DNA of 64,000 bases from Euptelea pleiosperma (lineage: Eukaryota > Streptophyta > Magnoliopsida > Ranunculales > Eupteleaceae). The stretch covers positions 12,987,863-13,051,862 of the forward strand of contig CM068549.1 in the NCBI GenBank assembly GCA_035048495.1, written 5' to 3'. The notes under the pieces were generated by a model. It ran no database searches, was not told where the DNA came from, and saw nothing but the letters and a program-made list of their open reading frames with translations. A program made the position numbers and the translations under genes. Below are positions 61,128-64,000 of this stretch, piece after piece; position 1 is the first letter of the stretch, and every line of letters begins with the position of its first letter.

Positions 61128-61848
61128 CTGAGTTCCGGTATAACTCACCCCCTAGCATCTGATAGTGACGAGCTCTTTGTTCTATCCATCTGGCTATCTT
61201 CCTGTCGAGGTCTCTCGCCCCATCGACCAAATATTTTATTATCAGAGTCATCCAATTATCGACCGTTTCTGTCTGGTTGCATCTCTCCATCTCTGTGTCT
61301 TCCTGTTCTATACTCGGACTACTCCAGAATTCGATGGAGATGGTTCTCTTCTCAGTCTCTCCTAGCATGGCGGTGACATATGCCAAGGCGTCGGTGTGTG
61401 GATTCTCTCCTCTATTCGTGTGATGGAGTTCGGCCTTTCTGAAGTTTCCCATAACCTGACCGATAACCTCTAGATACTTGGCCATTCTCTCGTTCCTTGC
61501 CATGAAGGATCCGTTCACTTGGTTGACCACCAGTTGGGAGTCGCTGAAAATCATAATATCTTCTATGCCGACTTCGATCGCCATCCGAAGTCCAGCAGTA
61601 AGAGCTTTGTACTCCGCTTCGTTGTTGGAGGCTAGGAATCCTAAATTTATCGCCAACTCGAGCCGAGTGTTTTCCGGTGTTATAAGAATCGCGCTGACTC
61701 TGGCCTCAATTTTATTTGCAGAGCCATCGACAAATAGTCTCCACCCATTTTTCTGATTCCATGGGTCTGGTAAGTATTCTTTTCTGATTTCGTCATTTGG
61801 CTCTGACTCTTCTTCCCAAAAAGGATCTTTGATGGGGAAGTCGACCAA
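61128..61848 (-). pseudogene. Tat second RNase H domain
   Basis: This is the longest open stretch of the Tat pol (about 240 codons). GWRLFVDGSANKIEARVSAI carries the first catalytic Asp, NNEAEYKALTAGLRMAIE the Glu and FSDSQLVVNQVNGSF the second Asp; ENPHTDALA supplies the last. This additional RNase H between the first RNase H and integrase defines the Tat clade. The frame is open, but its neighbours are broken. Confidence 0.8.
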
Positions 61849-62289
61849 AAAGTCAGTTACTGCCTACCCCTTCTTGGCCATCCTCGGCCATTAAGTGATG
61901 TCGTATTGTCCCAAGGCCACTGCCCCATTTTTCCATTCGTCCCGACTTCTCGAATTTGTCAGTACGTTTTTCAAAGGGAGGTTCGTGATCACGACTATGG
62001 GATGTGCTTGAAAGTAGGGTCTCAATCTCTGAGCCGAGAACATCAGCGCCAAGCCAAATTTTAATATCCTCGCCTACCTAGTCTCGGCGTCTAAGAGGGT
62101 CTTACTCAGGAAATAAATCGATTTCTCTCTTCCTTTTTCTTTGCAGATCAATACTGAGCTTAGAGCACAATCAGAGACAAATATACAACAATAATTGTTC
62201 ATCCGACTTCGGTTTTGACAATATGGGGTCTTTCTGAGATATTCTTTCAGACTCTAGAAGTCCTTGTCACACTCCTCCGTCCACTTGAA
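61849..62289 (-). pseudogene. Tat first RNase H region, decayed
   Basis: Minus-strand fragments such as FSAQRLRPYFQAHPIVVITN and the connection to the second RNase H are readable, but stops and shifts interrupt them. Confidence 0.55.
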
Positions 62290-63050
62290 TTTGCTCTACT
62301 TTCTTAGGAGGTCGAATAGTGGTCGACACTTGTTTGAAGATTTTGAAATGAATTGGTGTAAGGCCGCTACCATCCCGGCTAACTTTTGTACTTGCTTCTT
62401 ATTACTCGAAGACGGCATGTCTTGTAGTCCCCGGATCCAATTCGGAGTCGCTTCGATTCCCCTCTTAGTCACAATGTGACCGATAAACTTTCCCGATGAC
62501 ACCCCAAATGTGCACTTCTCTGGGTTTAACTTCATCTAGTACTCTCTCAGTACTCAAAAAGTCTCCTCCAGGTCTTTCAAGTGGTGTTGCAGACTAACAC
62601 TCTTCACCAGCATATCATCGATGTGGACTTCCAATGTTCTTCCGAGCTTATCTCGAAACATATTCTTTATCGATCTTTGATATGTGGCTCCGGCATTCTT
62701 CAATCCGAAGGGCATGTGCCGAAAGCAAAAAGTCCGCCAGTCGGTATAGAACGTTGTCTTCTCTCGGTCACTATCATGCATCAGTATCTGGTTCTACTCC
62801 AAGTAGCCGTCTATAAAAGATAACAACTCAAAACCAGCTATTCGATCCACCAACTCGTCTACTCTGGGGCGTGATGTAACTGTCCTCGGGGAAAAATTTG
62901 TTCCAGTCCGTGAAGTCAATGCAGACCCTGACCTTCCCATTTTCTTAGGCACGGCAACTATATTGGCAATCCACTCGGGACACTGGACTCCCTCAATGAT
63001 CTCAGCTTTGGCCAATCGATCGATCTCGGCTACTACTGCAGACACCACTT
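62290..63050 (-). pseudogene. Tat reverse transcriptase, decayed
   Basis: From 63,048 downward: AEIIEGVQCPEWIANIVAVP, then FIDGYLE (the FIDAYSG position), then FRHMPFGLKNAGATYQR and VHIDDMLVKS (the YVDD-type catalytic box, about 62,605-62,625), then EKCTFGVSSGKFIGHIV. The two catalytic Asp of the box remain, but in-frame stops and frameshifts lie between the blocks (near 62,537 and 62,790, for example). This is the only RT in the window and it is not functional. Confidence 0.8.
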
Positions 63051-63973
63051 TTGGTGAAATTCTTCGGACTCTCTATTTGACCGGGATTGACCCTTCTTTT
63101 GCATTTAGCCGATGCCTCACTACGTTCGGATCTATACCCGGCATGTCGTTCATTGACCACACAAAAATATCAACGTTCTTTTTTAGGAAGTCCGTGATCA
63201 TCTGCTTCTCATCCCGGCCCAGCTCGGAACCGATGTAGGCGACCTTCCTCTTTCCCTCACCCCCTAGCACCACTGGCTCGACATCTTCTATGCTTCTTCC
63301 CACCTTTGCTGGGGCTAATTCGGGAGCCGACTATGATTGCTATTGGGTCGAGGAGCCGACTTCTTTGTCTTCTCCCAATTGAACTTTCTGTCCGTCCTTG
63401 ATCGTGGCGGCTTGACACCTTTGGGCCACTCCATGGTCTCTTCTGATCTCGTATAATCCTGATGGCATAGGGAATCAGATCATTTGGTAGTAGGCAGATG
63501 GTATTGCCTTCATGCCGTGTACCCATCGTCTACCCATGATGACGTTGTAAGCTGACGGGGCGTCGAGTATCAGAAACCTTGTCATCAATGTTACCGGCCC
63601 TGCTGACACCAGCAACATGATCTTGCCAATTGGCTTTGAAGCGGCCCCGTTGAATCCGTAGATCGTGACTCTAGAGGATTCCAAAGCGGTTCGACTAATA
63701 CCCATGTTGTCGAAACCGGCTTGAACATGATTTCGACAGAACTGCCGCAATCCACGAGGATTCTCTTGACCGAAAAATTTCCTATATCTAGGGAAATGAC
63801 CAAGGCGTCGTCATGAGGGCCTGCCACCTACTCCAGATCCTGATCTAAGAACCATATCGCCATTCTCAGAGAGAGATCGACAACAGCCTCAGGTGTCACT
63901 AACTTGGGCTCTGTCGAGACTTCCATCACCTCTCGGATGCTCATAGTCCTCCTGACTTTGTCTTGGTGAGCAC
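63051..63973 (-). pseudogene. Tat protease and linker
   Basis: On the minus strand, [19 protein letters not shown], then [12 protein letters not shown] (aspartic protease; the usual Asp-Thr/Ser-Gly is Asp-Cys-Gly), then LILDAPSAYNVIMGR, typical of Tat elements, and a linker ending in DIFVWSMNDMPGIDP just before RT. Frameshifts occur near 63,590 and 63,340. Cut at 63,973 by an Athila-like LTR. Confidence 0.7.
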
Positions 63974-64000
63974 TGATATTCACTCAAAAGTGCTTATTTT
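63974..64000 (+). mobile_element. start of a ninth Athila-like LTR (copy I), cut by the window edge
   Basis: TGATATTCAC and the following bases match the first 27 bases of LTR G with one change. The candidate target duplication is GCACT or a shifted neighbour; the other end is outside the window. Confidence 0.75.

Larger units (their letters stand above)
24764..64000 (-). mobile_element. Tat-lineage Gypsy element, decayed, 5' end outside the window
   Basis: Pol domains run on the minus strand in the order protease, RT, RNase H, second RNase H, integrase (63.9 to 59.2 kb). An opposite-strand ORF follows, and the 3' LTR is at 24,764-25,409. A second, archaeal-type RNase H plus an antisense ORF beyond integrase is characteristic of Tat elements (established knowledge). 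The gag and 5' LTR are off the right edge. It is interrupted by the LARD at 27,679, a TRIM array at 60,368 and an Athila-like LTR at 63,974. Confidence 0.8.

Overview
The window reads as repeat-packed, intergenic nuclear DNA of a flowering plant. There are no bacterial-style operons, rRNAs, canonical tRNA genes or CRISPR arrays, and I found no intact host gene. Almost every base belongs to transposable elements inserted inside one another. The species cannot be named from the sequence. Target-site duplications (TSDs) and, for most insertions, a matching empty site elsewhere in the window define the borders.

Left part (1-24,763). An unassigned stretch (1-1,120, perhaps an old minus-strand exon) leads to a short non-LTR retroposon (1,121-1,341) and a foldback of about 1.1 kb per arm (1,261-2,377 against 2,395-3,076 plus 24,407-24,763). 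The right arm is split by a minus-strand solo LTR (3,077-24,406, copy F). F is split by an Athila-like non-autonomous element (4,270-22,952; LTR copies A and E, TSD CTGAC). That element holds two more solo LTRs of the same family (B 5,557-8,655; C 10,887-13,525) and an internal, 3'-truncated LTR (D 16,693-about 19,425).

Right part (24,764-64,000). A decayed Tat-lineage Gypsy element lies on the minus strand (3' LTR 24,764-25,409; protease, RT, two RNase H domains and integrase between 63.9 and 59.2 kb). It carries an extra ORF on the opposite strand (25,849-27,678, resuming 58,245-58,809). That ORF is split by a large non-coding element with 4.8-kb LTRs (LARD, 27,679-58,244, TSD GATGT). The LARD holds a Mutator-type MITE (31,509-31,901) and a Sirevirus-like Copia element (36,339-55,764, TSD AAGTG). 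The Copia 5' LTR is split by a very young Athila-like element (37,099-47,631, TSD CAATA; LTR copies G and H). A three-LTR TRIM array (60,368-61,127) interrupts the Tat integrase, and a ninth copy of the Athila-like LTR begins at 63,974.

How the parts work together: the only coding potential is retroelement machinery. The youngest element encodes an uninterrupted RNase H remnant plus integrase but has no gag, protease or RT. The Copia element has lost RT by an in-frame deletion, the LARD codes for nothing, and the only RT is the decayed one in Tat. Mobility of the young family therefore implies helper proteins from elsewhere. The Athila-like LTRs repay a closer look: they hold hairpins with compensatory changes, an apparent leader intron, a tRNA-like module and a conserved 5' regulatory block. 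All calls are from reading the sequence; no alignments or searches were run.
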